Below, piece after piece: positions 48,918 through 59,578 of a stretch of 64,000 nucleotides of DNA; the first letter of the stretch is position 1; each line of letters starts with the position of its first letter. The translations under genes were made by a program, and so were the position numbers. The notes under the pieces are model-generated. The model searched no databases, was not told the origin of the DNA, and worked only from the letters and a program-made list of their open reading frames with translations. Source of the DNA: Mycoavidus sp. HKI. GTDB taxonomy: Bacteria > Pseudomonadota > Gammaproteobacteria > Burkholderiales > Burkholderiaceae. The stretch covers positions 1,317,501 through 1,381,500 of the forward strand of contig NZ_CP076444.2 in NCBI RefSeq assembly GCF_020023735.2, given 5' to 3'.

Positions 48918-49799
48918 TTAATAATCAACCGGCAGTGGATCAAGGCTACGCCACATATACCAAGTCGCAACTGTGCGCCAGGGTTCCCAATTTGCGGCAA
49001 CCTCACGCGCCTCGCTGCGCGTAACCGGCTCGCCACTAAAGTAATTCAGTCCAATCGCACGAATTAAACCCACATCGTCAAGCGGCAGCACATTAGGTCT
49101 TAGCAGGTTAAAAATCAAAAACATTTCGGCCGTCCAACGGCCAATCCCACGAATTTGCGTCAGCTCCAGGATCACCGTCTCGTCATCCATGGTTGTCCAC
49201 TTATCAACATGCAGCGCACCCGATACAAAATGCTGCGCCAGGTCAAGAATGTATTCCGCTTTTCTTTTTGACAGGCCGCACTGGGCAAGTGTTTCGACAT
49301 CGAATTTCAAAAACTGCTTAGGAGTCAATTTAGGGCATGTTTTTTCAACCCGCTGCCAAACCGTTTGCGCCGCTTTCACTGAAATTTGCTGGCCTACAAT
49401 TGAACGAGCTAAAGTGACAAAGGGTTCTCCCCGGCCAATCAAATGGACCGGACCAAACTTCGGAATCAACTTTTTAAGAATCCGATCGCGCTTCACTAGG
49501 TCGGCGCAGGCCTTATCCCAATAGGCTGGCCGCGTGGCAGTAGGCTGCAAGGTGTCGACCGGCAAAGGCACGGCGGTTTCTTGCAGCCCGCGTTTAGCAG
49601 CCATGGTGGCTTTCGCTGTGGGCGTAGCTTGGGCCGTCACTACCGTGGATCTCGTCACTTTGCCCATGGTCGATTCAGACGCCACAACTTTGGTTGCCTG
49701 GCGCGCTTTTGTCGCGGTTGCCCGTACCGGCGACTTTTTGACCGCGGCCACACTCGAGCGTAATGCTACTTTAGGAACTGTCTTACTGGCTAAGGTCAT
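48918..49799 (-). CDS. DNA-3-methyladenine glycosylase, AlkA-like
   Basis: From ATG 49799, preceded by AGGGGG, the product has 293 residues. The first 80 are Ala/Thr/Lys-rich and repetitive, probably a disordered DNA-binding tail. The rest is a HhH-GPD glycosylase: helix-hairpin-helix LTQIRGIGRWTAEMFLIF, followed by the catalytic Asp in LPLDDVGL. It removes alkylated bases from DNA. The basic tail is a lineage feature that I also associate with Burkholderia homologues. Confidence 0.9.
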   Translation of the reverse strand: MTLASKTVPKVALRSSVAAVKKSPVRATATKARQATKVVASESTMGKVTRSTVVTAQATPTAKATMAAKRGLQETAVPLPVDTLQPTATRPAYWDKACADLVKRDRILKKLIPKFGPVHLIGRGEPFVTLARSIVGQQISVKAAQTVWQRVEKTCPKLTPKQFLKFDVETLAQCGLSKRKAEYILDLAQHFVSGALHVDKWTTMDDETVILELTQIRGIGRWTAEMFLIFNLLRPNVLPLDDVGLIRAIGLNYFSGEPVTRSEAREVAANWEPWRTVATWYMWRSLDPLPVDY

Positions 49800-49863
49800 C
49801 GTACCCCCTACTTTGCCCACTCAGTTATCCTATCAGGATCAAATTGCGCGCAGACCATGTTCA

Positions 49864-51255
49864 TCAAGCACGCCTCCATTCAGTCAGCGCATCGGATTTA
49901 TCCTCAAGCACCACACCCGCGGCCAGAAGCTCTGCACGAATTTGATCTGCTACACGATAATCTTTAGCGCGCTTGGCGGCTTGCCGCTCAGCAATACGCG
50001 CGGCAATCACCTCAGCATTCAAGGCGGTGCTCACGGCAGGGGTGATTTGCAAAAATGCCTGCGGCACGCGCGCCAGCAAGCCGAGAATCTCAGCTAAGCC
50101 CTTTAACTGCCGCGCCAGCGCCGGATCCCGGCTTTTATTCACGGCGAGCGCTAACTCGAACAGTACAGCAACCGCGATCGGCGTATTAAAGTCATCGTTC
50201 ATGGCCGCGTGAAACCGTTGCGCATGCGCTTCATTCCAATCCAGCGGCAAGGTATCCGGTTCAGTCTCTTTCAGCGCCGTATAAAGACGTGTCAACCCAC
50301 CGCGGGCATCTTCAAGATGAGTGTCGCTGTAATTAATTGGGCTGCGATAGTGAGTGCGCAAGATAAAAAAGCGCACCACTTCTGCATCAAAATTAGCCAA
50401 CACATCGCGAATTGTAGAAAAATTACCCAGCGACTTCGACATTTTTTCATCATCGATCTGCACATAGGCATTATGCATCCAGTAATTCACAAATGCATGC
50501 CCATTAGCCCCCTCGCTTTGCGCGATTTCATTTTCATGATGCGGAAACTGCAAATCTTGTCCGCCACCATGAATATCGAATGTGTTACCAAGCAATGAAC
50601 AACTCATCGCCGAGCATTCAATATGCCAACCAGGCCGCCCACTGCCCCATTTAGAATCCCAGCGAGTATCGGCCGGCTCATCGGGCTTGGCACGCTTCCA
50701 TAAAACAAAATCAAGCGGATCTTGCTTAGCCGCGTTGGCCGCAACGCGCTCGCCGGCGCGCAAGTCATCGGGAACAAAGCCTGCGAGCTGACCATACGCG
50801 GCAAATTTGCGCACCGCGTAATTCACATCACCATCGGCCGCCTGATAGGCATAGCCGTTTTTTTCCAAGGCCTCAATCAGCGCCAGCATCTGCGGCACAA
50901 AAGCTGTCGCACGCGGCTCAAGATCGGGACGTTCCACCCCCAGTGCCGCAGCATCTTCATGCATCGCACGGGTAAAACGTGCGGTCAGCGCGGCAATGGT
51001 CTCGCCGTTTTCTAAGGCGCGGCGAATGATTTTGTCATCAATATCAGTAATATTCTGGGCATAAGTGACCCGATAGCCAAGCGTGCGCAGCCAACGCCTG
51101 ACCACGTCAAAAACAATCATGACGCGCGCATGCCCAAGATGACAATAGTCATACACCGTCACGCCACAGACATACATCTGGACTTCGCCAGCCACCAGGG
51201 GTATAAAAATCTGCTTGTCGCGCGTAAGCGTGTTATAGATGCGCAGTGAATTCAT
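49864..51255 (-). CDS. cysS: Cysteinyl-tRNA synthetase
   Basis: The 463-residue enzyme starts at ATG 51255 ([15 protein letters not shown]). It has the HIGH motif as HLGH at residues 39-42, the zinc-binding Cys30 in [10 protein letters not shown], the WHIECSAM segment, and KMSKSLGN for ATP binding. It attaches cysteine to tRNA-Cys. The longer in-frame start at 51279 has no homologous sequence. It is divergent from the TPR gene at 51378. Confidence 0.96.
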   Translation of the reverse strand: MNSLRIYNTLTRDKQIFIPLVAGEVQMYVCGVTVYDYCHLGHARVMIVFDVVRRWLRTLGYRVTYAQNITDIDDKIIRRALENGETIAALTARFTRAMHEDAAALGVERPDLEPRATAFVPQMLALIEALEKNGYAYQAADGDVNYAVRKFAAYGQLAGFVPDDLRAGERVAANAAKQDPLDFVLWKRAKPDEPADTRWDSKWGSGRPGWHIECSAMSCSLLGNTFDIHGGGQDLQFPHHENEIAQSEGANGHAFVNYWMHNAYVQIDDEKMSKSLGNFSTIRDVLANFDAEVVRFFILRTHYRSPINYSDTHLEDARGGLTRLYTALKETEPDTLPLDWNEAHAQRFHAAMNDDFNTPIAVAVLFELALAVNKSRDPALARQLKGLAEILGLLARVPQAFLQITPAVSTALNAEVIAARIAERQAAKRAKDYRVADQIRAELLAAGVVLEDKSDALTEWRRA

Positions 51256-51377
51256 AGAAAACCGTGAGCCGGCCGTCAATACTTTACCTACAGGCTAAAG
51301 TTTACGCACCGGAATTTTGGAAAATAGCGAACGTTTTGTTAAAATGGTCGAGAGTATAACATTGTGGATTTAAAGCT

Positions 51378-51989
51378 ATGAAGACCCCCAGTCTGGCCTA
51401 TGCCGTGCGTATTTGGATATTCCTCTTATGCGCCGGCGGCACCCTCAGTAGCGCATACGGGCAGTCCAAACTGGCTATGGACAGTAGTATACCCACCAGC
51501 CATATTGCCAGCGCTGAGCACGCTGGACTCACCGCTCAACTGCACACGCTAGAGCAACGCATCAAAAACCATCCTAACGATGTGCAAGCACGCTTTAAGC
51601 ACGCCACCATGCTGACCCAACTTGGCCGCGATCGCGAGGCCGTGAGCGCGTTCCAGGACCTCATCCAACGCTACCCAGAATTACCTGAGCCCTACAATAA
51701 CTTAGCCTATCTACACAGCAAGCATGGCGCCTATGAAGCGGCGCGCGTAGCACTGGAAACGGCAGTCAGCGCTAGCCCTGACTATGCGCTAACGCAGAAA
51801 AATCTAGGCGCGCTCTATTTACAACTTGCCGCCCAAGCATATCAACAGGCGCTTGAGCTCAAGCCGCGCGATACGCTTTCTGCTCAGCGGCAACAGCAAA
51901 TAGACGCTATTCTAGCCATGCCCGCCAAACTAGGTCATGACCCTGCTAGCCCTCTTACTATCGCGCCGGCCACCAGTGGCTTAAAATAA
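51378..51989 (+). CDS. Exported tetratricopeptide-repeat protein
   Basis: The 203-residue protein has an N-terminal signal (VRIWIFLLCAGGTLSSAYGQ) and two or three TPR units in the middle (HPNDVQARFKHATMLTQLGR, LPEPYNNLAYLHSKHGAYEA, YALTQKNLGALYLQLA). It probably acts in the periplasm as a protein-binding scaffold. Position between cysS and ppiB is as in Burkholderia. The gap to ppiB (133 bases) contains no obvious terminator. Confidence 0.85.
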   Translation: MKTPSLAYAVRIWIFLLCAGGTLSSAYGQSKLAMDSSIPTSHIASAEHAGLTAQLHTLEQRIKNHPNDVQARFKHATMLTQLGRDREAVSAFQDLIQRYPELPEPYNNLAYLHSKHGAYEAARVALETAVSASPDYALTQKNLGALYLQLAAQAYQQALELKPRDTLSAQRQQQIDAILAMPAKLGHDPASPLTIAPATSGLK

Positions 51990-52122
51990 GAGAGACTCCC
52001 TTAGTATCATGTTTTATGTGATGGTTAACTACCCTCACACGGGATGAAGAGAGTTTCCATATTCCCGGTGGATTTTATCCACCTACTTTTTTTCCATTTT
52101 TATTTTAATAAGGATATCTTTG

Positions 52123-52617
52123 ATGATCGAATTTCACACCAACCATGGCGTCATTAAACTCGAACTCAACGCTGACAAAGCACCTAAGACGGTCGAAAAC
52201 TTTATCAACTATGTCAAAAAAGGACATTACGACAATACGATTTTTCATCGTGTTATCTCAAACTTTATGATTCAAGGCGGGGGCTTTGATACTGCTATGC
52301 AACAAAAACCCACTGATGCTCAGATTGCTAATGAAGCCGATAATGGTTTAAAAAACACGCGTGGCGCGATTGCCATGGCCCGCACCAGCGACCCGCATTC
52401 AGCCTCAGCGCAGTTTTTCATTAATGTGACAGATAATGCCTTTCTCGATTTCTCCAACCCTACCCCACAAGGCTGGGGCTATTGCGTCTTTGGTAAAGTG
52501 GTGGAAGGCTTAGACATCATCGATACCATCAAGGCAGTCAAAACAGGCTCAAAGCAAGGCCATCAAGATGTACCCCTTGAAAACGTCGTGCTCCAAAAAG
52601 CGCTCATCGTTGAGTAA
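52123..52617 (+). CDS. ppiB: Peptidyl-prolyl cis-trans isomerase B, cyclophilin type
   Basis: The 164-residue protein starts at ATG 52123 behind AAGGA. It has the cyclophilin core: [15 protein letters not shown], then [18 protein letters not shown] and [16 protein letters not shown]. There is no signal peptide, so it is the cytoplasmic form that speeds proline isomerisation in folding. The next gene, lpxH, begins 14 bases after its stop, so they share a transcript. Confidence 0.95.
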   Translation: MIEFHTNHGVIKLELNADKAPKTVENFINYVKKGHYDNTIFHRVISNFMIQGGGFDTAMQQKPTDAQIANEADNGLKNTRGAIAMARTSDPHSASAQFFINVTDNAFLDFSNPTPQGWGYCVFGKVVEGLDIIDTIKAVKTGSKQGHQDVPLENVVLQKALIVE

Positions 52618-52630
52618 GGAATTTTCAGAA

Positions 52631-53437
52631 ATGCCTAAACCTGGCAGTGCATCGAATGACCTCATGAGTAATCAGCCAACCGATGCACGGCCGGTTTATT
52701 TTATTTCGGACTTACATCTAAGCGCAGCTATTCCATCTACCGTGGCCGCGTTTAGGCATTTCATCGAGATCACCGCAAACGATGCGCAGGCGGTTTATAT
52801 TCTTGGCGATTTATTTGAGTATTGGATTGGTGACGATATGCTCGTCACGCCCTTTGCCAAAGAGATCAGCGCGCAGTTGCACACCCTGACTGAGCGCGGC
52901 ATTCAACTTTACATCATGCCTGGCAACCGGGATTTTTTGCTGGGCACGCACTTGGCTCAAGCAGCAGGGGCGAAGATGCTAGAGGATCCATCGATTATTT
53001 ATGCATTTGGCGTGCGCATTACACTCGCGCATGGCGATGCACTGTGCACTGCCGATCGTTTCTATCAAGGGTTTAGAAAAATTGTACGCTGCCGAGCGCT
53101 GCAGCGCTTTTTTCTGAGCTGGCCGTTACCTTGGCGGCTAGCGCTAGCCGCGCGCATCCGGGCACGTAGCCGTGCGCAAAAACGCCCGCATGAACGGATA
53201 CTAGGAGATGTGACAGAAGCTGCCGTGCGGCAACTTTTTGCACAACACGGCACCACCACCATGATTCATGGCCATACTCACCGGCCCGCCCAACACCAGC
53301 ATGGCACTGCAACACGCTGGGTACTTACCGATTGGGATTACGATCATGGCAGCCCACGTGGCGGGTATCTAAAGCTGGATCAAAGCGGCATGATGGCGTG
53401 GCCGCTAGAGTCTTCCGCACTACGCCACATCGGATGA
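52631..53437 (+). CDS. lpxH: UDP-2,3-diacylglucosamine pyrophosphatase
   Basis: ATG 52631, with AAGGAA upstream, gives 268 residues. Metallophosphoesterase motifs are all present: FISDLHLS, GDLFEYWIGDD, MPGNRDF, AHGD, and HGHTHRP. LpxH removes UMP from UDP-diacylglucosamine in lipid A synthesis at the inner membrane. Its 3' end overlaps the convergent trmJ by 18 bases. Confidence 0.94.
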   Translation: MPKPGSASNDLMSNQPTDARPVYFISDLHLSAAIPSTVAAFRHFIEITANDAQAVYILGDLFEYWIGDDMLVTPFAKEISAQLHTLTERGIQLYIMPGNRDFLLGTHLAQAAGAKMLEDPSIIYAFGVRITLAHGDALCTADRFYQGFRKIVRCRALQRFFLSWPLPWRLALAARIRARSRAQKRPHERILGDVTEAAVRQLFAQHGTTTMIHGHTHRPAQHQHGTATRWVLTDWDYDHGSPRGGYLKLDQSGMMAWPLESSALRHIG

Positions 53438-54304
53438 TTTTGTTTTCAATACAATGTGTTTGGCTAGGCCACGCAAAATATTGATTTCCTCACGCTCAAG
53501 CCCCGTACGTGCAAAAAGCCGCCGCAGCCTAGGCATCAGCTTTTTCGGCTGTGCCGGATCTAAAAAATCTAAGGCAATCAATGCATTTTCAAGATGCGCA
53601 AACATCTGTTCAATTTCATCGTTGGTGGCAAGCGCGCTCACTGACAAGCCATTGGCCAACGCAGGTGTATGATCATTACTAACCTCCTCAAGGCCTGCCA
53701 TCCTGAGCTCATAAGCGAGTACCTGCACGGCCTGCGCAAGATTAAGTGAACTGTAGACTGGATTAGCCGGAATATGAACCAGCGCGCTGCAACGTTCAAC
53801 GTCTGCATTGGATAAACCAACACGCTCATTACCGAAAACATAGGCAAAGCCGCCCCCTGCAGCCAATAAACACGCCTGTTGTGCTGCCGCACGGGGCGTG
53901 AAAATGGGCGGACTATAACCACGCGGCCGAGCCGAGAGCGCAACCGACCATTGCACGCCAACTAAGGCTTCTTCAAGCGAATCGACAACCTGTACAGACG
54001 CGAGTACATCCTGTGCGCCACTGGCCATCGCAATCGCGTCAGGATGCTTAAGCACATTGAGTTCGCGCGGTTTGACCAGCACCAGCCGGGTAAACCCCAT
54101 GGTTTTCAAGGCCCGCGCAGCAGCGCCGACATTACCGGGATGGCTAGGCTCAACCAGCACAAAACGCGTCAATGTCAAATCACTCCCTAAGCACTGCGCT
54201 GATGCTAGCGGGGCCGTTTGCGGGTCATTTTTTTGTGGCATATATGATGTATGGGCAGTCAGTTCATTAAGGTGGTCGGTCAGGCCGGTGAGATCTTTTG
54301 TCAT
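53420..54304 (-). CDS. trmJ: tRNA (Cm32/Um32) methyltransferase, SpoU family
   Basis: From ATG 54304 the protein has 294 residues. The SpoU knot motifs are visible: FVLVEPSHPGNVGAAARA, FGNERVGLSN, and IPANPVYSSLNLAQAVQVLAYE. It 2'-O-methylates position 32 of tRNA anticodon loops. The first 45 residues are less conserved and the true start could be downstream. It diverges from suhB at 54477, as in Burkholderia. Confidence 0.9.
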   Translation of the reverse strand: MTKDLTGLTDHLNELTAHTSYMPQKNDPQTAPLASAQCLGSDLTLTRFVLVEPSHPGNVGAAARALKTMGFTRLVLVKPRELNVLKHPDAIAMASGAQDVLASVQVVDSLEEALVGVQWSVALSARPRGYSPPIFTPRAAAQQACLLAAGGGFAYVFGNERVGLSNADVERCSALVHIPANPVYSSLNLAQAVQVLAYELRMAGLEEVSNDHTPALANGLSVSALATNDEIEQMFAHLENALIALDFLDPAQPKKLMPRLRRLFARTGLEREEINILRGLAKHIVLKTKSSDVA

Positions 54305-54476
54305 AGCCAGTCCGGCTTCCTTATTTAGCAAATTTTAGGCAATTGTAAATGCTTATCCCGCCCATGCGTATGCGCAAACCCTGCATGAAGCATATATCTA
54401 CCCCTCGAAAGTCCATAAGTCCGTTAAAATAGAGGGTTTATAAATTTGCAAAAAGCTGGTAAAAAGGACCTCATTC

Positions 54477-55280
54477 ATGCATCCTATGCTCAATACTGCC
54501 GTCAAGGCCGCGCGCCGGGCCGGGCAGATTATTACCCGTGCTTCGCTTGACCTTGATCACATTCAAGTGAGCAAGAAACAACACAATGATTTTGTGACTG
54601 AGGTGGATAAAGCCGCTGAGGCGGCCATTATCGAAATCTTGCTGACCGCTTATCCAAAACACGCCATTTTGGCCGAAGAGTCAGGCCACTCTGGGCAATC
54701 CTGCTCTGACTATCAGTGGATTATTGACCCGCTGGACGGCACCACGAATTTTATTCACGGCTTTCCGTATTATTGCGTATCGATTGCGCTCTCACATAAA
54801 GACGTGATTATGCAGGCGGTGATTTATGATCCAACCCGCAATGACCTCTATACTGCCTCGCGTGGCAGCGGCGCCTACCTGAATGACCGCCGTCTGCGCG
54901 TGGCACGCCGCGACCGGTTAGCTGACGCATTACTTGGCACAGGTTTTCCATTTCGCGATCAACAGGGCATGGATACTTATTTAAAACTTTTTGGGCAAAT
55001 GACAGAAGCGTGCGCAAGCCTACGCCGCCCGGGTGCCGCCGCACTTGATCTGGCCAATGTTGCGGCCGGCCGGCTCGATGGTTTTTTCGAGCAAGGACTT
55101 CATTTCTGGGATATGGCAGCAGGCAGCCTGATGGTGACTGAAGCAGGCGGATTGGTCGGCAATTACACCGGAGACTCAGATTTTGCTGAGCTCGGCGAAA
55201 TTATGGTGGGCAACGCCAAATTGTACGCACAAATGGCGCAAATTCTTAGCCCATATTCAAAGGTTAATTTAAAAAGCTAA
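54477..55280 (+). CDS. suhB: Inositol-1-monophosphatase family protein
   Basis: The 267-residue enzyme has the metal-binding motifs [13 protein letters not shown], and [15 protein letters not shown]. It dephosphorylates inositol monophosphate, and SuhB also joins rRNA antitermination complexes in proteobacteria. The start is ATG 54477 ([17 protein letters not shown]). A terminator follows at 55314-55346. Confidence 0.94.
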   Translation: MHPMLNTAVKAARRAGQIITRASLDLDHIQVSKKQHNDFVTEVDKAAEAAIIEILLTAYPKHAILAEESGHSGQSCSDYQWIIDPLDGTTNFIHGFPYYCVSIALSHKDVIMQAVIYDPTRNDLYTASRGSGAYLNDRRLRVARRDRLADALLGTGFPFRDQQGMDTYLKLFGQMTEACASLRRPGAAALDLANVAAGRLDGFFEQGLHFWDMAAGSLMVTEAGGLVGNYTGDSDFAELGEIMVGNAKLYAQMAQILSPYSKVNLKS

Positions 55281-55313
55281 TATAAAAGCTTAGGGTTCAC
55301 GCCCAAAAAATAG

Positions 55314-55346
55314 AGTCTGCCATACCTATCAGACTTTGTTTTTTTT
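55314..55346 (+). terminator. Intrinsic terminator after suhB
   Basis: Stem agtctg/cagact (55314-55319, 55330-55335) followed by a T run. It is nested in a larger inverted repeat (gcttagggttcac at 55288-55300, gtgaaccccaagc at 55349-55361, one mismatch). Confidence 0.8.
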
Positions 55347-55461
55347 ATGTGAACCCCAAGCTTACCTAGAGTTTTTTGCACGTGGGCCTGTGCTAGGTTG
55401 TTCAAACAAATGATAATAAAAAAGGGCACGCAGTATTAAATCAAGCTCCCACTAACCTGAG

Positions 55462-55543
55462 CTACCTTGCGCCTCGTTGCCTGAGTAGCTCGGCATTTTG
55501 AGGGCTCAAATTGTGGGTCTACAGATGCTAGCCACTGATCTTC
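55462..55543 (-). pseudogene. C-terminal relic of a WD40-family gene
   Basis: The reverse strand reads NLSPQNAELLRQRGAR followed by a stop at 55462, which matches the end of the intact WD40 protein at 36032 (GLSSENAALLRQRGAR). In another frame just upstream is DQWLAS, a WD40 blade fragment. The remainder of the gene is absent. The relic lies between suhB and zapE in otherwise core sequence. Confidence 0.75.
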
Positions 55544-55552
55544 TCTTGTCAG

Positions 55553-56659
55553 TTAAGTCGGCGCCGTCAGTGAAGTGCTCATCGCCCGGCATGGTGTTTC
55601 TAGGTAGGTTTTTGACTGCATTTCAATAATCCGCGACACGGTACGCGCAAATTCATTGACCAGTGGGCCACCAAAATAAAGCTCTGCAGGTGGCACTTCA
55701 GCTGATATTAAGAGCTTAACTTTATGATCATATAAAACATCGATCAGCCAGGTAAAACGGCGGGCCTCAGACGCCATGCGCGGAGTCAGTTGCGGCACAT
55801 TTGAAAGGATGATCGTATGAAAGCGATTGGCGAGTTCAAGATAGTCATTTTGTGAACGAGGGCCACCACACAGGGTTGCAAAATCAAACCAAACAACTTG
55901 GCCAGCACGACGTAACGCAAGAAGTTTACGTTGCTCAATACGCAATAGTGGGCTTTCATCCGGCATGGCTGCCAGCGCCACAAAAGTTTGACGCAAGGCT
56001 TCATCAACTGACTCGCTCAGCGGCGTATAGTAAATATTCGCTTGTGCGAAGGTCCGTTGCCGATAATCGACGCCACCATCGACGTTGATGATTTCAAGCT
56101 TGGTATTGAGCAGATCGATCGCCGGCAACATCCGGTCACGATGCAGGCCATCTGGGTACAGCAGGTCGGGGTGGTAATTTGAGGTTGCCACAAATTGCAC
56201 GCCACTTTTGAATAAGCGCTCAAGCAAACGAGACAGGATCATTGCATCGGCAATATCCGACACGTGGAATTCATCAAAGCAAATTAAGCGATAGCGTTTG
56301 GCAATATCGCGCGCTAAATGATCCAATGGATTAGCGGTTTTTTTAAGGTCTTCAAGCTGCCGGTGCACTTCACGCATAAACTCATGAAAATGCAGTCGGA
56401 TTTTATTTTGTAGTGGCACACAGGCATAAAAGCTATCCATCAAGAAGCTTTTGCCACGCCCAACGCCCCCCCACATATAAATGCCTTTAGGCAATTCACC
56501 CTGGTTGAGCCACTTCAGGAATAGGTTGGAGTGCCGAGCTTGGTAGTTGACCCATTGATCATAACAACGTTGTAAACCCATCACGGCCGCACGCTGAGCC
56601 GAGTCCACACGATAACCACGGCTTTCGAGCTCACGCTCGTAATATTCAATGACATTCAT
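55553..56659 (-). CDS. zapE: Cell division ATPase ZapE/AFG1-like
   Basis: The 368-residue protein has Walker A as GGVGRGKSFLMDSF near residue 65, Walker B as LICFDEFHVSDIADA, and the sensor region QFVATSNYHPDLLYPDG. ZapE binds FtsZ and is an AFG1-type ATPase. In Burkholderia it follows the oxoglutarate dehydrogenase genes as here (lpdA, then zapE). The C-terminal end (SKTYLETPCRAMS) is less conserved, possibly altered by the nearby WD40 relic. Confidence 0.93.
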   Translation of the reverse strand: MNVIEYYERELESRGYRVDSAQRAAVMGLQRCYDQWVNYQARHSNLFLKWLNQGELPKGIYMWGGVGRGKSFLMDSFYACVPLQNKIRLHFHEFMREVHRQLEDLKKTANPLDHLARDIAKRYRLICFDEFHVSDIADAMILSRLLERLFKSGVQFVATSNYHPDLLYPDGLHRDRMLPAIDLLNTKLEIINVDGGVDYRQRTFAQANIYYTPLSESVDEALRQTFVALAAMPDESPLLRIEQRKLLALRRAGQVVWFDFATLCGGPRSQNDYLELANRFHTIILSNVPQLTPRMASEARRFTWLIDVLYDHKVKLLISAEVPPAELYFGGPLVNEFARTVSRIIEMQSKTYLETPCRAMSTSLTAPT

Positions 56660-56740
56660 TGCGCACCCAAATAAAAAAGACGAGTCGCCTCGCCTTTTTT
56701 ATTCGCCTTTGCTGGGCTTTTAGCATTTATTTATCACGCA

Positions 56741-58177
56741 CTACATATTCAGCGCGCGCTTTTCCACGGCCAACGCCGCTTCACGCATCACTTCAGACAA
56801 GGATGGGTGAGGATGGCAGATACGACCGATATCTTCAGAGGCGGCTTTGAATTCCATCGCAACCACCGCTTCAGCGATTAAATCGGAAGCGGCAGACGCG
56901 ACAATATGCACGCCAAGAATTTCATCGGTTTTGGCGTCCGCGAGCATTTTGACAAAACCCTCTGCCTTCGCCATACCCAGCGCGCGGCCATTGGCGGCAA
57001 ATGGGAATTGCCCCGCTTTGTAAGCACGCCCTTCTTGTTTGAGTTGCTGTTCAGTCTTGCCAACCCAAGCAATTTCTGGCGAAGTGTAAATCACCCATGG
57101 GATGCAATTGTAGTCAATATGCGGCTTTTGGCCGTCAATCACTTCGGCGACCATAACGCCTTCATCTTCCGCTTTGTGGGCGAGCATTGGACCTCGCACC
57201 ACATCGCCAATCGCATAGAGGTTAGGCAGTTTTGTATGGCAATGATCATCGACGTCAATCATGCCACGTTCGTTCACTTCTAAGCCAATATTCTCTAAGC
57301 CCAAGCCATCCGTATTTGGCACCCGGCCCACCGAGACGATTAAACGGTCAGCAGCCAGCGTCTGTGCTTTGCCATCTTTATCAGTATAGGCAATCGAAAC
57401 ACCCTGTTGCGTGGTTTTGACTGCGCCGATTTTGACCCCAAGGTGAATCTCTAACCCTTGTTTCGTCAAGTGTTTCCAGGCTTCTTTTGAGACACCCTCA
57501 TCAGCTGCCGCCAGAAAGCCTGATGAGGCTTCTAGCACGGTGACTTGCGCACCTAGCCGCCGCCAGACAGAGCCAAGCTCAAGGCCAATGACACCCGCAC
57601 CGATCACCGCCAGTTTTTTAGGTACTGAATCAAACGACAGCGCCCCTTCGTTATCGGCAACAATCCGGTTATCGACGGGGATCTGCGGCAAATGGCGCGC
57701 TTTTGAACCGGTTGCAATGATCACATGCTGACCGGTAATGGTTTGTGCCGCACCTTCGCCGCTGACTTCGAGTTGGTAAGTGCCATCACTCTTGCGAGCC
57801 GTAAATTTAGCGTGGCCTTTGAACCAATTCACTTTGTTTTTACGAAACAAAAACTCAATGCCCTTGGTCATTTTGCTCACGATGTTGTCCTTGCGGGACA
57901 GCATTTTCGCTAAATCAAGAGCCACTTCGCCCTTCACTTCAATGCCATGCTCGGCAAGGTGATGAGCCGTATGCTCAAGGGTTTCAGACGAAGCCAACAG
58001 CGCTTTGGATGGGATACAGCCCACATTCAGGCACGTGCCACCCAGGGCTACTTCACCGTTTGGACTTTTCCATTTTTCAACGCAGGCAACGGATTTGCCA
58101 AGCTGCGCGGCACGAATGGCGGCAATATAGCCGCCAGGGCCACCGCCAATCACGATGACATCAAATTGATTAGACAT
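56741..58177 (-). CDS. lpdA: Dihydrolipoamide dehydrogenase (E3)
   Basis: The 478-residue flavoprotein has the FAD site VIVIGGGPGGYIAAIRAAQ, the redox pair in GGTCLNVGCIPSKALL, the NAD site VIGAGVIGLELGSVW, and the C-terminal catalytic His-Glu region (CHPHPSLSE). It reoxidises the lipoyl group of the E2 subunit encoded next to it, and makes NADH. The gene follows odhB by 27 bases, so the order odhA-odhB-lpdA is one reverse-strand operon. Confidence 0.96.
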   Translation of the reverse strand: MSNQFDVIVIGGGPGGYIAAIRAAQLGKSVACVEKWKSPNGEVALGGTCLNVGCIPSKALLASSETLEHTAHHLAEHGIEVKGEVALDLAKMLSRKDNIVSKMTKGIEFLFRKNKVNWFKGHAKFTARKSDGTYQLEVSGEGAAQTITGQHVIIATGSKARHLPQIPVDNRIVADNEGALSFDSVPKKLAVIGAGVIGLELGSVWRRLGAQVTVLEASSGFLAAADEGVSKEAWKHLTKQGLEIHLGVKIGAVKTTQQGVSIAYTDKDGKAQTLAADRLIVSVGRVPNTDGLGLENIGLEVNERGMIDVDDHCHTKLPNLYAIGDVVRGPMLAHKAEDEGVMVAEVIDGQKPHIDYNCIPWVIYTSPEIAWVGKTEQQLKQEGRAYKAGQFPFAANGRALGMAKAEGFVKMLADAKTDEILGVHIVASAASDLIAEAVVAMEFKAASEDIGRICHPHPSLSEVMREAALAVEKRALNM

Positions 58178-58204
58178 AATTCAGGTCGCAGAAGTGATAG
58201 AGGA

Positions 58205-59455
58205 TTACAGGTCGAGCAGAAGTCGGGCTGGGTCTTCTAACGCCTCTTTGATTGCCACCAGCGCTAATACTGCTTCACGGCCATCGATGATACGGTGGTC
58301 ATAAGACATTGCTAGATAGTTCATCGGACGAATCACGATTTGACCATTTTCTACTACAGCGCGCTCTTTGGTTGCATGTACCCCGAGAATCGCTGATTGC
58401 GGCGGATTAATGATTGGCGTCGAGAGCATTGAGCCAAATACGCCACCGTTTGAAATTGAGAAGGTGCCGCCGGTGAGGTCTTCTAGCGACAGTTTGCCCT
58501 CTTTCGCCTTTTGACCGTATTCAGCAATCTTGTTTTCAATGTCCGCCAAACTCATTTGATCGACATTACGCAATACCGGCACAACGAGCCCACGCGGTGA
58601 ACCAACTGCGATACCGATATCGAAGTAGCCGTGATAGACGATATCGTTGCCATCCACGGAGGCATTCACGATTGGATATTTCTTTAATGCATGCACAGCG
58701 GCTTTAACGAAGAAGGACATAAAGCCCAAACGCGCGCCATGTGCTTTTTCAAATTTATCTTTGTACTTACTACGCAGCTCCATAACAGGCTGCATATTGA
58801 CCTCGTTAAAGGTCGTCAAAATAGCATTCGTTTGTTGCGATTCAAGCAAGCGCTGTGCAATCCGTGCGCGCAAGCGTGACATCGGCACTCTTTGCTCAGG
58901 CCGGCCGTCGAGCGATTGGCTCGTATTGACCGCAGCTTTAACCTCAGGCAGCGCCGGTTTGGCAACCGCGCGCAGTGGCGTGGTGGAAACTGTTGCGACC
59001 GCAGGCTTGGCTGATTGAACGGCGAGTACATCACCCTTCGTGATCCGCCCATCGCGCCCACTGCCTTCCAGTTGAGCGGCGCTAATGCCTTTTTCATCCA
59101 TCAGTTTCGCGGCTGAAGGCATCGCTTTTGCACTGACTGGTTCAGTTGGCGCGGCAGAGGCTGGCGCGCTCGCTGCCGGCGTTGCTTGGGCCTCACTCGA
59201 TACCGACGCTTGCGCCTCAGTATCAATTCTGGCGATGACTTCATCCGCAATCACGGTGTCGCCGTCTTGGCGGATAATTTGTGCCATGATGCCGGCGGCA
59301 GGCGCAGGCACTTCAAGCACCACCTTATCCGTCTCAACTTCAATCACAATCTCATCTTGCGCGACCGCTTCACCGGGACGCTTTTTCCATTGCAGCAGCG
59401 TCGCATCAGCGACGGATTCGGACAGCTGCGGGACCTTGACTTCTACAATAGCCAT
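58205..59455 (-). CDS. odhB: Dihydrolipoamide succinyltransferase (E2 of 2-oxoglutarate dehydrogenase)
   Basis: The 416-residue protein has one lipoyl domain (lysine in [14 protein letters not shown]), an Ala-rich linker ([15 protein letters not shown]), a peripheral subunit-binding domain ([20 protein letters not shown]), and the acyltransferase core with the catalytic His-Asp in [13 protein letters not shown]. It transfers succinyl groups to CoA in the TCA cycle. Confidence 0.96.
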   Translation of the reverse strand: MAIVEVKVPQLSESVADATLLQWKKRPGEAVAQDEIVIEVETDKVVLEVPAPAAGIMAQIIRQDGDTVIADEVIARIDTEAQASVSSEAQATPAASAPASAAPTEPVSAKAMPSAAKLMDEKGISAAQLEGSGRDGRITKGDVLAVQSAKPAVATVSTTPLRAVAKPALPEVKAAVNTSQSLDGRPEQRVPMSRLRARIAQRLLESQQTNAILTTFNEVNMQPVMELRSKYKDKFEKAHGARLGFMSFFVKAAVHALKKYPIVNASVDGNDIVYHGYFDIGIAVGSPRGLVVPVLRNVDQMSLADIENKIAEYGQKAKEGKLSLEDLTGGTFSISNGGVFGSMLSTPIINPPQSAILGVHATKERAVVENGQIVIRPMNYLAMSYDHRIIDGREAVLALVAIKEALEDPARLLLDL

Positions 59456-59578
59456 TGACTTTCCTGAACATATCTTTAAAAAACCGACTACACGTCTATT
59501 TTGCTACATAACCAACGCTAACGCAAAATACTCGCACACTTATTTCATACAGCGTGGGCCCAATTGGGCCCAACGCTT

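Noticed and set aside
49534..50097. 187-codon + strand frame over the glycosylase and cysS
   Set aside because: Antisense shadow; its hydrophobic look comes from the Ala/Thr-rich glycosylase tail.
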